64,000 bases of DNA from Inonotus obliquus (taxonomy: Eukaryota; Basidiomycota; Agaricomycetes; Hymenochaetales; Hymenochaetaceae), in assembly GCA_032164295.1 (NCBI GenBank), contig JAJHTX010000012.1, positions 992,001 to 1,056,000 of the forward strand, read 5' to 3'. The position numbers and the translations under genes were made by a program. Under the pieces are notes generated by a model. That model worked only from the letters and a program-made list of their open reading frames with translations. It did no database searches and was not told the DNA's origin. This document shows, one piece after another, positions 24,839 to 37,972 of this stretch (within the stretch, counting starts at the first letter, position 1; every line of letters starts with the position of its first letter).

Positions 24839-26941
24839 ATGCCTAGCGATCCAGCCCTACCAGAGTCAGATTCTCTCTCGAATCTTTCGGGTGAAGACAC
24901 CATCTTCGACGTATCCTTGAGTCCTTCGCCGTCACGATCCTCTGGAGCCCTTTCGTGCGGGTGTCCAAGTAGCATTTCAGCCTCAGGATCGGAAGCGACA
25001 TTCGACCGTGCACTGATTGAGCATATCACTGCAGATAATACTGGAGTGCGTCGCGATTTTTATGCACGTGTTATGATGCTGAACTCAGATATCTAGTATT
25101 CCAGACCTGCTGGGGCAGTGCTTGAGCTTCTCGGACTTCCCGACTTTCTGAAAAGAGTAATAGACTTCTTCACCAGACGCTACATCTGGCACTCCCCGAG
25201 CGAGCTACAGGGTAAAACATTGTCTTTGAAGCGTCTCTTTCTTTTTGTCCTCTGGACACTTGGCTGTATCTCACTGGACCTAGTTTCTGGTCTTCTCGTG
25301 TTCCTACTCCCCATGTTACCGTCACGGATCCTTTCCACTGCTGCTCGGTTCGGTCTTGTCACTTTACCCCAAACCACAGTCCTACAGAAGGATGACGCCT
25401 ATGCTGCCAGTGTGCTGCAAGATAGGCTTGAAGTAGCGAATCTCGCTGTAAAGCAGCTTAAGAGTGAAGGTCTGGCCCTTCAGGAGAGGCTAAAGGCGGC
25501 TGGAGCAAGAATTTCAAGGCTCGAAGCCAGTCAATCAGACTTCGCTGCTTATCAGGAGCTACGAGACAAATATGCACAGGTTTCAACCGAACTTGCTCGA
25601 GCGACGAAGGAGAACGAGGATCTAAAGTCAACTTTGACACGACTCGGCAAGGAAAACGCTGAACTTCGACAGTGCATAGCAATCAGCAGTCCGGACTCTG
25701 AAGATGAGGCCAACCACCTTGGTATGCTTGCTCGCCTCCAAAATCAGCGCCTGGATTCCTGTATCTTTTCCAACGACCTCGAAATGGGACAGGGCGAAAG
25801 CGAAATAAGACCAGCTGATGCATCAGAGGACTCGATTATCATTGTGACTAGCGCTGATTCACCTACGAGGGTCCCGAAAGAGCCGAAGACGATGTCAATT
25901 CCTCTTCTCTCTACCACCACTGCTCTGCCTTCTATTGTTAGAACCCAGCATCCACTTCAAGCTGCTATCCCCCTTAGCTCTCATGAAGTCCCTCAGCTAT
26001 CTTCCGACTTGGTTCTGAAATCTAATGCTGCGTTACCACCCGCACCGGACTCCACGGAAGGAATTCCGATTCCCGTTTTCACGACCAAAAGACCGTCGCT
26101 ACCTCCGAAAGCGTCGAAGCTCAAACCGTTGCTTCTTACTACGCATTCTGCGGGACCCGGGACTCCTCGTCATCACGGCCGAGTACATTTTCGTATGCGT
26201 AGGGACAGCCATAGCCAACAAGAAAAGATGCTCGCTGATGGTCTCGCGAACAACCAAGCCGACGGTACTGCAAATGCCAGTGCGAATACGAATGATCAGC
26301 TGAAAGTACATACTCTGAATCCACGTGCTCCAGCTTTTACGCCGCGTAATCTTCCTGTTAAAACAAGCACTACTCCCACCGAAATCAACCCATTGAAGTC
26401 GACTTCTTCCGATGCATCCAAATCCAACTCGGAATCGTCCAAGGCGGTATCCCCATCATCCAGTCCATTCATCATAACATCCCCTTCGCCTAATTCCCCT
26501 TTCCTACGTCCCCCTCCTCAACGCCGTCAATCGGAAGAAGTACCAACGTTGACTACCACGCCTCCAACCCCCACCACTCCCATCACTCCCATCCCCGTTT
26601 CTTCCGCGGAGCCTGGAACGAACCGAAACGACAACAACATTAACAACAACAACAACAACAACAACAAAGGCACACCACGCAGCACGCGCGCAACTTCTGT
26701 CAAACTCATTCGCGCTCGTGCCGCTCTGCGGAACTCTCAGAGACTCGCTTCGGGTTCTAATGTTGTCATGCCAGCGTCACCGGCTGGATTCAAGACTCTT
26801 CCCGCCTCGGGTAAGAAGAACGCGAAGGACGTGAAGGCAAGGTTGATCGGGAAAGGTTTGCCGCCACGCCGTGTGCTTGGGGAAGTCACCAACGCGGAGT
26901 TGGGAACTGAGGTTGCTAGTAGCCGGTGGACTAGCGTGTAA
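24839..26941 (+). CDS. Uncharacterised membrane-anchored coiled-coil protein
   Basis: I join two exons, 24839-25045 and 25097-26941, by a 51-nt GT-AG intron to give 683 aa. I do not recognise a family. The N-terminus is Ser/Pro-rich and acidic. After the join comes an amphipathic stretch (LELLGLPDFLKRVIDFFTRRY) and a strongly hydrophobic segment (FLFVLWTLGCISLDLVSGLL), probably a membrane hairpin. A coiled coil follows (VLQDRLEVANLAVKQLKSEG to ELRQCIAIS). The C-terminal half is long, disordered, Ser/Thr/Pro-rich and basic, with a poly-Asn tract (near 26640, CAA/AAC repeats). The layout suggests a membrane-tethered scaffold, but that is inference. Without the intron, the two open frames would be separate and the first would be a short orphan. 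Confidence 0.65.
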
Positions 26942-27466
26942 TGGGTTTACAACCGCGCCTGCTTTTACAGGCTCTCATTTCCTTTTCATTTTGAGTGGCT
27001 CTATTTCAATGTGTATCCCGTCTTGAAAATATTCTAGTCTATGGTTGGTATACGTGTGTACTTGCATCTCTCTTTCTCTCGTTTGTTTCCGTGTCCAAGC
27101 TTTGCTATATACGTATTTTGTATACACATATATACACGTCTCGATATCGTATACAAATCTCGCGCAGCGTCAAGTCCATACATCATCGGTTGGTCAGAAA
27201 CATGGACGATTCCCCGCCTAGGAGGATTAGAGAATGTGCTTCGGACTAATGCTGAAGCTTTGGGAAAGACAAAGGGAGAAAGATGGGTCTGTGAGCAAGA
27301 TAGTAAGATATTCGTAGTCATAGGTAAATGTAAAGTAGTCTTCGAAAATAGGTGTCTGCATAGAGATCTGTGATGAACTAAAGAACCAGTTAGGACAGGC
27401 ACCGAAACGAGAACCCGCAAAGATAAAGGCATAAACGAAGGAGTAGAGCACGAGCGGTGTCTATGA
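26942..27466. other. Convergent 3' spacer
   Basis: A 525-bp spacer between two convergent genes, with pyrimidine-rich and TATA/CACATA-rich stretches. No gene is supported; the open frames are short and lack domains. Confidence 0.5.
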
Positions 27467-30400
27467 TCAATCATCAACCTCCATAGCATCGCCCTTCCTG
27501 AAATTGGGACCGCGAATAGGCGTCTTCGCGCTCTTCCTTCTCGCATACTCAGTCGTCCTCGCACGTTTCTTTGCACTCAGCTGAACTGCGCTCGCCGTGC
27601 TTTCTCTTGCCTTTGCACCCCCCATACTCCTGCGTATCGCAATACCAGTACTCGAGCGAACTTTGGGAGTAGAAGGTACCGCAGCTCCGCTCCCACTTCC
27701 ACTAGCAGCTCCAGAAGCAACAGACCGAGTAGTGGGCTTGTTAGGACTAAACGGTCCACGTCTAGGACTGGCGACGTTTCCAAGTTTTGCAATAACCTTT
27801 GAACGTGAAAGGCGCGGCCTGCGGATAGAGTTAAGAGCCCTGTTGATCTTTGTCGGCGAATCATTCTGGACATTTGTAGTTGTTCGCCCTTTCCCTTCGT
27901 CCTTGTTCTCCTTAGCATTTTTCTTCAAAGTAGCCGCGGCGCCTGTAAGGCTCTGCGCTTGTCCATTCGCACTCGAAAACGGGAGGCGCTGGCGTTGCGG
28001 ACTGACAGCACCCGTAATCGGGTTGACGTCGTGCCCTTTCTCTGCCGCCGAGCAAGCCTGGGGACTAGACGGAAGGACGAGAGGGGTGCCAAAGATACGT
28101 TTACCTCCTGGTGTCGCTGTACCTTGCTTCTTATTCGGAGGTGAGAATACGGGAATCCTGGAGACGCGAGCAGTCGGAACTTTTGCCGCTGTTAGCTTGG
28201 GAGGTGAAGCAACTGCCCTTGCGAGGGAGCTCGCTGTTGGAGCAAGGAGTCTTGACGAACGACCCGCCGTGGTTGCACCCGTACTAGTGCTAGCACCGCT
28301 TTTAACGCTGGGAGCACGTAGAAGAGAACCGGACGAAGACGGTTTCCGCGGTTGAACACTTCCAAATAATGCACCTTGATTCGGTTCGGTTCTGGTACTC
28401 TCAGAAACTGCGGCCGACGCTGACGCTGATGTCGCCCTTTCAGCATCTCCTTCAGCGACGGTTTCCAGACCTGGTTTCGAAGTAGCTTGTTTCTGCGAGG
28501 AACTTGGCTTGCGAGCGACTCCGCCAGGCCCGACATTTGAACTACGAACACTGGATGCACGAGACAGAGGAGGTTTCGTTGGTGCTACCGGCTTCGCGTC
28601 TTGCTCGAGGCTCCTGCTTGCACTAGACGCTGTTGCCTTCAGGTACGACGGGACTGACGAGTTGCCCTTAGTATTCGGGGCATTGCCGCTTCGGTTCCAA
28701 ACGGACCTGACAAACGATTTCGCCGACGCAAGGAAACCCTTCTGTTTCTCTGTATGACAAGAAAATATATAATGTTACTATCAGTCAAGCTCGTGAGTCC
28801 AAAGGACTTACGGTTGGGAGTTCGAGGTGCCATACTGGGCCTGCCACGACTGCTACGTCTACGAGCTTTGTTGATCTCCAACCGGCGTTTGATTGCCTCA
28901 CTCTGCTTTCGTTTCGTCTCTTCATCCATTTCTTCCTCAATATCGCTAATATCCTTGCGAACTTTGAGGACAATAGAGATGCGCCTGGTCTCGCCGCTAC
29001 CACCGGGAACTGGTTCTTCAACACAAGCACGCTTCACGCCGCGAACATTCTCTTCGTCCTGGGGAACTTCTCCGTGTTCCTCGTCAGCTTCAATACGCAC
29101 GACGGAGTCGTCCATATCCATGTCGTCCTGCTCAAACGCTCCAGGTATAACAACGGTGGTCTTCTTGGACGGCTGTTTTCCTGCCGCTTGCTTCTTCGTT
29201 GGCACTGGAGCGGAGCTCTTCTTTCTGTCCAAGATGCTCTGCTTACGCTTGCGATTATCCGGCAATGGCTCGAGCTTCTCTTTCTCTTGATCCTTCATGG
29301 CACGCTTCGCCGCGTAGTGCTTATCGATACCATCCATTTTGCTGAATGCCTTTTCATGCAGCTTGTTGAACTTCTTGCTCAGGCTCCCCTCGTCCTTCTT
29401 TGCATTCGCCTCCTTCTCCTTATCGCTCTTACCGCCAAATTCGTAATTCATCAAAGCCTCGATGTCGACCTTGGATCGCTTGCCTGTGGCGCTGGCGAGG
29501 GCCTTTGAGTCAATAGCTCGGCCTCCAACGGCACCGAGGCGAGCATTCATCTCTGCGAGCACACTTGACGCGGCGTTTGAGAAGTCTTCTGCCGCAGTTG
29601 AGTGACGCGGATTCGGAGAGCCGAAGATAAATGGTTCCTGCGGGGTGGTTGGACTGACAGGAGATAGCTCTGGCGGTGGAAGAGCTGGAAGGGATTTATC
29701 AATCTCGACTTTGGATGGTTTCCTCGTTGGAGAGGTGAGGTTCTCAAGATTAACATCTCTGTCGTATGGGCTGATGATCGGGTATAAGGTGCGTCTTGCC
29801 TCCGGTGTCACGGCAGGAAACCTGGGCGGTCCCGGCTTTCCTGGCGTCGGTGGAATGAGATCAAACGCTGGTATAACAGGCGACAACTTCGGAAACTCTT
29901 CTTCGTCTTCAGGGGGCTTATTTGCAATTGTAACTAGACGAACAGTGCCCATGCCATTCATCACATTAGTGCTTGAGCACGGTCCAATCCCGGGTACAGG
30001 ACGATCAAGAGTGTCAATGGACAGCTCGGACGCAAGCGACGTATCTTCAATACCAGCATATGAAAACGCGAATGGTTCAACTAGAGGACGCTTTGACATT
30101 GTTGGCATAGGAATTTCATTGTATGGTATGGCCTTTGTGGTTAGTGACTTCCGCGCGCCGTCCTTGACCTTGGACTGGGATTCGTTTGAGTTGGTTCTGC
30201 TGCGGGGCATAAGGGAAGAGAATATGCTACGCGGTCTGGGTGAGCTGGATAGTTCCTTGTCTTTCTTGCTTGGAGGAGGCACCAATGGGTCACTGCTGTC
30301 CCCGGTCTGGATGGAGTTGGAGGACGGGGAACGTGCTAGGCCAATCGAGCTGGCAATAGACTTGAGGATAGTCGCTGCACGACCTGATCAGATGCATGGA

Positions 30401-30821
30401 TGTAGATTCAATAAAAGAGTTATGACGCACGTTTTGAGGTCGTCGCTGTGCCCAGCTCGCCAGCCTGATTACGCGTGCGAACGCTCCTCTTTGAATCCAA
30501 CGAGCCTCGGGAAACAACTTCCCACATCTGACTCTCCCTTTCCTTCTCAGGCGAAGTAAGCTGATCCTCGATGTTATCCTCGTCGCTAATATCCGTCATG
30601 ATTCCATCATGGACATCTCCGTCGGGTTCAGTCTCGGATCGTACTGCAATGCTCAAGGGCGCCTCCGAAGGCAGGTTCTGCGCGTGCTCTTTTAGACGGG
30701 CAACAAGCTCGATATTCTTTCCTGAAGCCTTGATATTGTGTCGCTTGCAGAGCTGCACCAGCTGAGCACGCTTAAGAGAGTGCAACGCAGGCGAGTTGAA
30801 GAGAATGTCTGTCGTCGACAT
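27467..30821 (-). CDS. SAP-domain nuclear protein with AT-hook-like motif, function unknown
   Basis: Three exons (30821-30431, 30383-28812, 28749-27467) total 3246 nt, 1081 aa. Residues about 12-48 form a SAP DNA-binding helix pair (SLKRAQLVQLCKRHNIKASG, then NIELVARLKEH). The rest is mostly disordered, Ser/Pro- and Lys-rich, with acidic patches. Mid-protein there is a charged stretch around SLSKKFNKLHEKAFSKMDGI. An RGRPSMAPRTPNRK stretch resembles an AT-hook. Basic repeats with SP/TP sites follow, and the end is FRKGDAMEVDD. A SAP domain followed by a basic, SP/TP-rich, chromatin-like tail recalls nucleolar/spindle-associated proteins of the NuSAP type, but this is only a resemblance. The start at 30821 puts the SAP domain right after MSTTDILFNSPAL; upstream in-frame sequence looks like untranslated DNA. 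Long plus-strand frames inside it are antisense shadows. Confidence 0.75.
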
Positions 30822-31970
30822 TGTGTCCGTCGCTGTCCGGAATGTACCAGTAGTCCACCGTACCTTGTACCCAGTCCTTGTTGTGTGATAGATAGATAGT
30901 TTGATGGTCTTTAGGCCGAGGTTGGTGACGGCACTGGTGGACGCGGGGAATGACGGACACAAGTTGAATTTGGCGCCAAGTTCAAGGCCACAACAACAAT
31001 GCACGTGATCGCGTAGTATTAGTCATAGCTTCCGATTATGAGTCCTTCTAGATACGGAAGCGCCGATCTTCTCAATAATAATGTTGGCCCAAGTGTTAGG
31101 AGAGTCATTCCTTTTGTCCTTTGACCACGACAGTCGTCATTCGCGTCCACGATGTACGGCACCCGACTAGTGGTGAAAGGCTATAATGGCACGCTCGACT
31201 ACAATGGCCCATCTACTAGCTTGCCTGAAGCCGCTTGTCATAACGAACACGGTGAACAAGAAGGCCAGCTTCCGTACGGAAATCATTGCTCACGATCGGC
31301 TACTGAAATCAAAAGGCTTTCTTTCCATCACTATGTTCTTGGCTTCCTTGCATTCGTGTTGTAAGTTTTCTAACTGTGCACTCTTCCCTTTGTTCTTTTC
31401 CTGTACTTTATGCTTCACCGGAAACGCATCTCTTGTTACTGCCTGATGCGCGAAATTCTGCAACCGAGGAGTCCCGCCTATCCAAACATTACAATGTCGC
31501 CATCTACGATACACGAAGGGCCTTTTCATTAGAATAATGCCTGACGAAGGTGGACTGTCCGTTTCTTTTCTGTACGCTGTGCTTAGGCCATTTCTCGGCT
31601 ATACTGGTGCTCTAACTTCTCCCAGCATCCACTAGAAAACAAAGCGTTTACCAACCGACTCGCAGCATTACAGTCTACCTGCTTCTGTGCTTTGTATTCC
31701 CTCCATTCTTCTACTGGTTACGTGGGACAGCTGACCAAGCATACCTGCCATAAGAGGTAATTCTGCATTGACGACCGTCGATCAATGATGACTGGTACCG
31801 ATGCTGTTTTGAGTACGTTCCTTCAGCCAAAACCATCGTTGCCTCACTACTTATCTTCCCCCTTCTTCACACCACGCCTATCCAGCACTTTCGTCCCTCC
31901 CATCATCGTCGCATACACCCAAGCATACTCTATCGCATTTATTCCCAATTTTCTACACTAATCTCGGACA
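30822..31970. other. Divergent intergenic region
   Basis: The promoters of the SAP gene (left) and the Clp1-like gene (right). An 86-codon plus-strand frame at 31186 (MARSTTMAHLLACLKPL...) is followed by a plausible splice donor at 31361, but I found no convincing downstream exon. A small unrecognised gene here cannot be excluded. Confidence 0.4.
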
Positions 31971-33629
31971 GTGAAAACGTCAGCGATGGCTTCCTCGTCT
32001 AACTCTCATGGCGCTGGCCGCCGCACTTCCACATCCTCTCTAGAAAATGGCCCGTCGATGCACACACGGAAGCGCAGCTCTCGTGCAGTGCCGTCGGCAC
32101 AAGCGCTGTCTGACCGGCTCAAACAGCAGCAGCTACGTGGGCGTCAGCGGGCTCTCCAGAGTATCCGCAGTGGACAAGACTATGATATGCAGGATGCGAC
32201 GGGTCTAGTTGATCCATGGGATGCTGAAAACTCGATTCCTATGTTTGAAGGTGTAACGCTACCGCGACAGCTTGCACGCTCACCGTTTCGAATGCCGCGT
32301 CCTGAGGCTCTTGCAGCAGTCGATCCGGGACTTGCAGATACCAATATTGAATACATCAAGGATTGTATGGAATTGAGAGGTGAACAGTGCGTAGATTATT
32401 TCCTCTATAAGCATCACTCCTTCCGTTTCCTCCTTTTTCCACTTCTTCTCCTATTTCTGAGATTCCCTTCTCTGCTTTTTCGCTTCCTTGCCTTTCCCGG
32501 GCCGTTCTTCTGACTTCCACACTTTACTCACGCATTGTCACCGCTTCGTTACGCTAACTGACTTCCCGCACGTCATTGCAGTATGTATGCCTCGTTGAGG
32601 AACACGTCAATCTTGACTCTTCACAGGCCTCATGGCCCGCATTACTTCCCTACATCGGCTCGCGTGCGTGTAAAACATACACATGTAGATCTACCTACGC
32701 ATCTCGTCGCCGTGCGCTCGAGTTTGCCTGGTGGCCGCGATCTCGTCGACGAACTTTCTTCATCCTCTTCGTCTTCGTCATTGAATGCACCGCGCCCTTC
32801 GGCGTTCTATACCCCGATCCACGCGCTGGCACTGGCTGTCTACGCGCCACTTCTCCCTGCGCTTCCTCCTTCTGATCCTTCCCTGCAACTACCTAATGAT
32901 TCCGATTCTGACATGGACGAAGGGGACGATAGCAATTTATCTACGGACCTAACGCTTCCTGTCGTCGTCCTCCGTGTTCCATCTCCACGCACACTCGGCA
33001 TGCTTATCGCAGTACTCTATTCTCAGCGCTATGACAACCTAGTCAAGGTTCTCCTTGGAATTCCTCTCACTCCTCCCGCTCCTTCCACTTCCGATCCCAC
33101 CACACCCTCCTCACCTAATAAGCAATCTCAATCGTCACTCTTGACGCAATCTATATTCTCTCAACTTTTCTCACCGCTTTCCGACCTTCCATCATCTTCA
33201 TACTCTTCTAATATTCCCACTTCCCCTACTTCTCCGACACGATCCGCAGCGCGACATACCCGGCTAACTAATCGCCTCATGCACATGTCCCGTCTTCTCG
33301 CCCTTGGGTACCTTAGCTGCCCTTCTTCCTCTCCTACCCCAGTCGACAATCCAACGGGACCCGCAGGAACACCTCACATCAATTCCAATTCAACCACTGC
33401 GAATGCAGCGAAGTTGTTACTCTATCGTGTACGTCTCGTCCAAGCCCTCGCTGCAAACGCACGCGCTCTTGGTGTTTGCGATTTGGCGTTTTGGGGTGCG
33501 ATTGATGTTGCGTGGGCTGTTTTACTTGGTGCGATTGGGTTTGTGGCCGGATCTTCTGCGTCTGTATCGACTCCGTTGTCGAATGGAGATGGGGTTGTAG
33601 CGGAAGGGATGGATGTGGGATCTGCTTAA
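31971..33629 (+). CDS. Clp1 (clampless1)-like protein
   Basis: Clp1 is a basidiomycete-specific regulator needed for clamp-cell formation and sexual development under mating-type control. Exons 31971-32386 and 32582-33629 join by a 195-nt GT-AG intron and give 487 aa. The second Met (31986) is an alternative start. The resemblance rests on a PFRMPRPEALAAVDPGLADTNIEYI-type opening, a short block with DLPTHLVAV, the IHALALAVYAPLLP segment and the strand/helix pattern LPVVVLRVPSPRTLGMLIAVLYSQRYDNLVKVLLG. After that the sequence is Ser/Pro-rich. It ends in an Ala-rich helical part (AFWGAIDVAWAVLLGAIGFV). No catalytic motif is seen or expected. I am moderately sure of the family, less so of orthology; BTB-like folds can look similar. 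Confidence 0.6.
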
Positions 33630-34568
33630 TACGATACCTTCCCTTATCTTTTCTTATTGACTGTTTGTTTTCCTCACTTTCTTTTCTGAATCCACTTCTT
33701 TGGTTCTGTTGGGCATCGGACTGTTCCCTTTTCTTTGTTTCATTCTCACTCTTGCTCACACCCATCGCCTCATCTCGATGTCATAAAATGTCCGTAATAA
33801 TCCTCGCCAATCGGCCTACCAAACCATCCATCCGATTCCGTACCTAACATTTACGCTCGAACCAGGAGCGAATCATTCAGAGGGACTCGAGTTTCCACTT
33901 CCCGCTTCCCGCCTTTCACCTCCCATGAACCTCCCATGAACCTTACCTCCCACTACCTTCCTGTCTCCTATAACCTATCTCCTATAACCCATCATCTATC
34001 ATCTATCCCCTCTATCATCTCTTCCACCTCGGACTTTCACCTTCCTTTTGTCCTTTTTGTCCAAACGTATGTATGTACGTGTACTTAATTTTTTGATGTA
34101 CTGTGTACATTACAATAATGTTATTACCAGTTTTCACCGACTTTGTATGTATGCGTATGCTTCCTCTGCAATTCGTTTGTATAAGGGGAGGGAAGGTGAG
34201 GTAAGAAAGAATAAGAGGGACAGTTTGCAGTCATTCATTGTTTAATTCCGGTTGTTCGCGTTGCTTGGTTTTCTAGGTCGAGGTCCTTATCCTTATGAAT
34301 GCAGCAGAAGGTTTACCTGTTGATGTTCCCTTGTTCTCTGCTGAAAGAAATTATAAGATACGATTTAAGAATATGTAGTATTCACCTGCAAAAATACAAC
34401 GAAACCAAACCAACCAATAGATCAACTTCGCCGGTCCATCTCCCTAATAAACAAACAATTTAAATACAAATACAAGATACAAGATACAAGATACAAAACA
34501 ACTCATTCTACAGACTCGCGTAGACACAGACACAGACACAGACATGAGATGGTCCGTCAATATCAATA
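33630..34568. other. Spacer with simple-sequence tracts
   Basis: The region between convergent genes. It has C/T-rich imperfect repeats (tatctcctataaccc-like) at 33.90-34.03 kb. Around 34.47-34.54 kb there are microsatellites, tacaaga in four or more copies and acacag in four or more copies. No gene is supported. Confidence 0.6.
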
Positions 34569-37288
34569 TCAATCTGAAATAACTATCACATCACTGTCAT
34601 AATCATAATCATTACCGTTGTTATCCTCCTCGTACTGGGCGGATGGGTTGATACTCGTGATACTCAATTCTGCCATTGGATTTAGTAGATCGGATGCTTC
34701 GAGTGGGTGTTGGGGTCGGGAAGACGAGTTGGGATAGGAACGGGAATGTGAATGGAGAGGTCGCGCTGGTGAAGAATGATCCGATGATTCTTGGAAGAGA
34801 GAAAGTAGCGCAGACCATAATGATAACGCGTTGTTAGTATTTCAAAGTCAGATTCATCAATGATAGAAGACGAAAAAGCAAAATTAATGCTCACCAGAGT
34901 CACTAGTACTTATAACATCCTCTATCATCGAAAGAACACTCCATTTCGCTCCAGTAGCATTGCTGGTAAGGTTGTGTATAGTTGTAACGCGCTTGGCCTT
35001 CGCCTTCGTGTCACTAACGGAAACCTTGGGCTTCCTCCCCTTCCTCGTCGTCGTTTTGGACTTGGGCTTGGACTTGTAATTCGAGTTCGGATTCAGATTC
35101 GAATCCAAATCCATCTGTTGAGTCAAATCCACGCCCGAGCCCTCATTTTCGGAGCTCCCACTCTCCGTGAGCGTCTCCAAATCCGTAGGTGTAAGCTGAT
35201 TCCTTCCAGTCCTCAAGCTACTCCCGACTGAGGCTTTAATAGTGGATTGGGTATGGATATGTCCGTCGAATCGTTTGGGACGTGAAGCTTGATTTAATGG
35301 ACTGAATTTCGATTTCCTATTACTAATATTAGGATGGAACTTGCGTTTTCTTCCACTCAGACCTGGATTACTACTTGTATGTCTCGGATCATTGACTTCG
35401 ACAGTTCGTTTCGTTGACTTCGATGAGGAGGGGAAATAAGAAGCGGTGCTTTCGTTTTCTTCATCCGAATCGCTTGATCCAGAGACGTCCAGATCGAAGA
35501 ACTCTCCTTCCTCGTCGCGAGAAGAGTGGCAGAGAATAGATTTGGGAATTCTTGTATGCGTAAGAGTCATTCGAGAACCGAATCCTTTCGATTTCGAAAT
35601 CGCTTTTGACTTTGTCTTCCTTGTTGTTTCGTGTCGATGAAGGCCTGAAGAACCTGGAGGAGGGTTGGATACGTTATAGCCTTGATCGTCGGGACTAGGT
35701 ACTTCGTCCCGAAGTACAGGATACGCCGTACCGGAAGGGATGGCGCAAATTGCTTTCCCCTTCCCTTTCGCTGGTAGGGGTTTCTTGATACGCGGTGTTG
35801 GACTTACCACGGAGATAGTCTTTGCTTTGCCCTTTATTCTTGTCAGAGTTGGCGTATTCGTATCCCCCAACTCCTCCTCACCCTCATCAAATCCAACACC
35901 CATTCCAAGTTCGTCTGTCCTTTCACCCTCGCCCTCCTCCTCATCTTCTTGCACAGCGATACTCTTCCGTCTTCCTCCCCATCTTCGATAGCACCCCCTA
36001 ACAACATCTCCCCACAAAACATATCTTAGGCATACCGGACACGTCCCTCCTCTCGGGATAAGCTTCGAACTCCCTCCTCCGGCACAACTCTCCTCACCAA
36101 GAAACTTCCTAGCAAGACAAAGCAAATGAGCCATACCCACACACTCCGAAACCGGACACAAAGCAAGAGCCAGTTGCTCATCCGCTGTGCGCGTGCATTC
36201 TGTTGTTAGAAGTGGGTCATGGCAGATTGAACACATTGGCTCTGAGAGTTGTGAGAGGACGAATGTATGTTTTTCGAGATGTTCTGAAGTGAATTGAGTA
36301 TCTGTAACGTCGATGGGTCTTGTTCTTCTATTTGCAGATTGTAATTCTCCTTTACCATCGACGCCTTCGAGCTCAACGCTCACTGTTAATCCGCGTGGCA
36401 TGTTCGCGCACAATTCCACTCGATTCGGATCTAGCGCGAGCGTCTTCTTCTTTGATCCCTTTTTCTCTGTTGTTGTTGCCGTCGTTGGTGTTGCAAGGGT
36501 TGAAGAGTTTGATGACCTAGCTGCCTCCCAGAACTTTACAGCTTCGGGTGTGAATAGTTTTACGTGAAGGGGCCAAGTTGAATATGGATGTGTAGCAAGC
36601 ATCGTTCGAACAACCCTACAGTCATATTATTCACACCCTAGAATACAGCAATCCAACGCAGCACACTCACCTGATATTCCCCTTCAGCGAACCAACTCCA
36701 CTCGGTCCGCCTCTCTTTCCCGTCCCTATCCCCATCCCCTGCACATAAATCCCCTCACCATTTCCCTCGCCACCCGTACCCCTCTCCCTCTCCCTAACCC
36801 CTCGAAGATGCCTACTCAACTGCGGGTGCTGCCAAGCCCACTCAAACTGTAACGCAGCCAACTTGGACGGAAATCCATGAACGATCATTTGCATTACCCA
36901 TGGTCGATTACGAGATGTTTTCCAAGCTCCATTCTTCAATTCGCCATTGTGCTGTCTTGTCATTTGTCAGCAGACGTGTAGGCGGGGGGAAGTAATTATG
37001 GTAAAGAAAAGTGTTTCTTTGAATGAGCCTTTGGTCATTGAAAGAACGACTTGGTCTCACCGGAGTCGTCGAGGAGGATTAGGCGTGCTACCGATGTACG
37101 TCCTAATACACCTCATTAGACAATCCAGCAGTTATTAGCTATGAAAAGAGAGTATACGCTGAAGATCTCGGCGTTTTGACGGACTTGAGAAGGTAACACG
37201 CATAAAAAGGAGGGAACTGATGTTTATTCTCGAACGTCGTTCTGTTCTCCCGTGTTGCTCGAGGTCGCGTAGGAGTTGGCGTTTCCAT
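34569..37288 (-). CDS. SLX1: Structure-specific endonuclease subunit SLX1
   Basis: Catalytic subunit of the SLX1-SLX4 nuclease that cuts branched DNA such as Holliday junctions and flaps in the nucleus. Five exons (37288-37158, 37102-37061, 36955-36671, 36615-34895, 34789-34569) give 799 aa with all frames kept. The GIY-YIG domain is at the N-terminus: FYACYLLKS, then [20 protein letters not shown], the Arg in KTSRNRPW, and the conserved Glu in FEWAWQ. The C-terminal Cys-rich zinc finger spans CSICHDPL to [21 protein letters not shown] long, Ser-rich, basic and acidic extension after the finger makes the protein more than twice the length of yeast SLX1 (about 300 aa). That tail is common in agarics and probably disordered. 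The reconstructed first two exons are essential, since they carry the GIY-YIG residues. Confidence 0.92.
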
Positions 37289-37972
37289 CCCAGTTCAGCG
37301 ACAAGGTAAGATTACTCCCGTTTTTGCAGCTCCTACCGAATGATGGTACCGAAACCGAAATATACATGTTCGGTGAGTCGGTGATGATAAAGGCTGAACC
37401 TCGAGTCCTTGTCTTGGACGCGACGGATCACATCACGTGGGCGTGACTTATCATTGTTCTTTAAATACAATACAATATTATGGATGTCTTAAACGTCCTT
37501 TCTAAATTCATATGATAGCAATATTCATAATGATACAAAAAGTTTGGAGGTCTTATGAAATCGAATCTTAGAAAGAAAACTTTTATAACAACGTATCAAC
37601 GTTGTCACCAAAACACAATTGGAAAAATCAGACGAGAAGGCTTTGGATAAGTAGATCAATGAGGTAGATCAATGAGGTCGGTTTGGGAGGAAAGGTCGAA
37701 GGTCGAAAAGCATGGCGAACAGCATAAACATATTGCAAAAAATGAGAAGGGATATTTGTTGAATGGTTGGAATGATGATGGTGCTTAATGATATGATATG
37801 GTCAAAGGTTGTATAATGATGCCAGTGCGCGAATAAATGCGAGTTGCAGAAGGATGAGGAAAGACGAAATGTCAAGGCGAAATTCCAAAATTGGCACGAT
37901 GAGACAAATCAGAGCGAGCGGAGAAAGGAAACGGGCGCAAGAAGCATGATGAAAGTGATGAAAGAATCTGAG
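37289..37972. other. Spacer between SLX1 promoter and SANT-protein 3' end
   Basis: Tandem genes on the minus strand flank this 684-bp region, which is AT-rich with poly-purine stretches. No gene or structured repeat was recognised. Confidence 0.5.

Noticed and set aside
27597..28355. Long plus-strand open frame of 252 codons inside the SAP gene
   Set aside because: It is antisense to a well-supported coding exon with no domain; GC-rich codons on the other strand keep it open.
29645..30559. Plus-strand open frame of 304 codons opposite the SAP gene
   Set aside because: Same reason: a shadow frame opposite conserved minus-strand coding.
31152..31446. Two overlapping plus-strand frames (70 and 86 codons)
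   Set aside because: One has a possible splice donor, but no second exon or domain was found; left as a note and not called a gene.
33900..34060. CRISPR-like repeat array
   Set aside because: Short pyrimidine-rich imperfect repeats without spacers in a eukaryotic genome; simple low-complexity DNA.
36313..36567. Plus-strand frame within SLX1
   Set aside because: Antisense to the conserved fourth exon.
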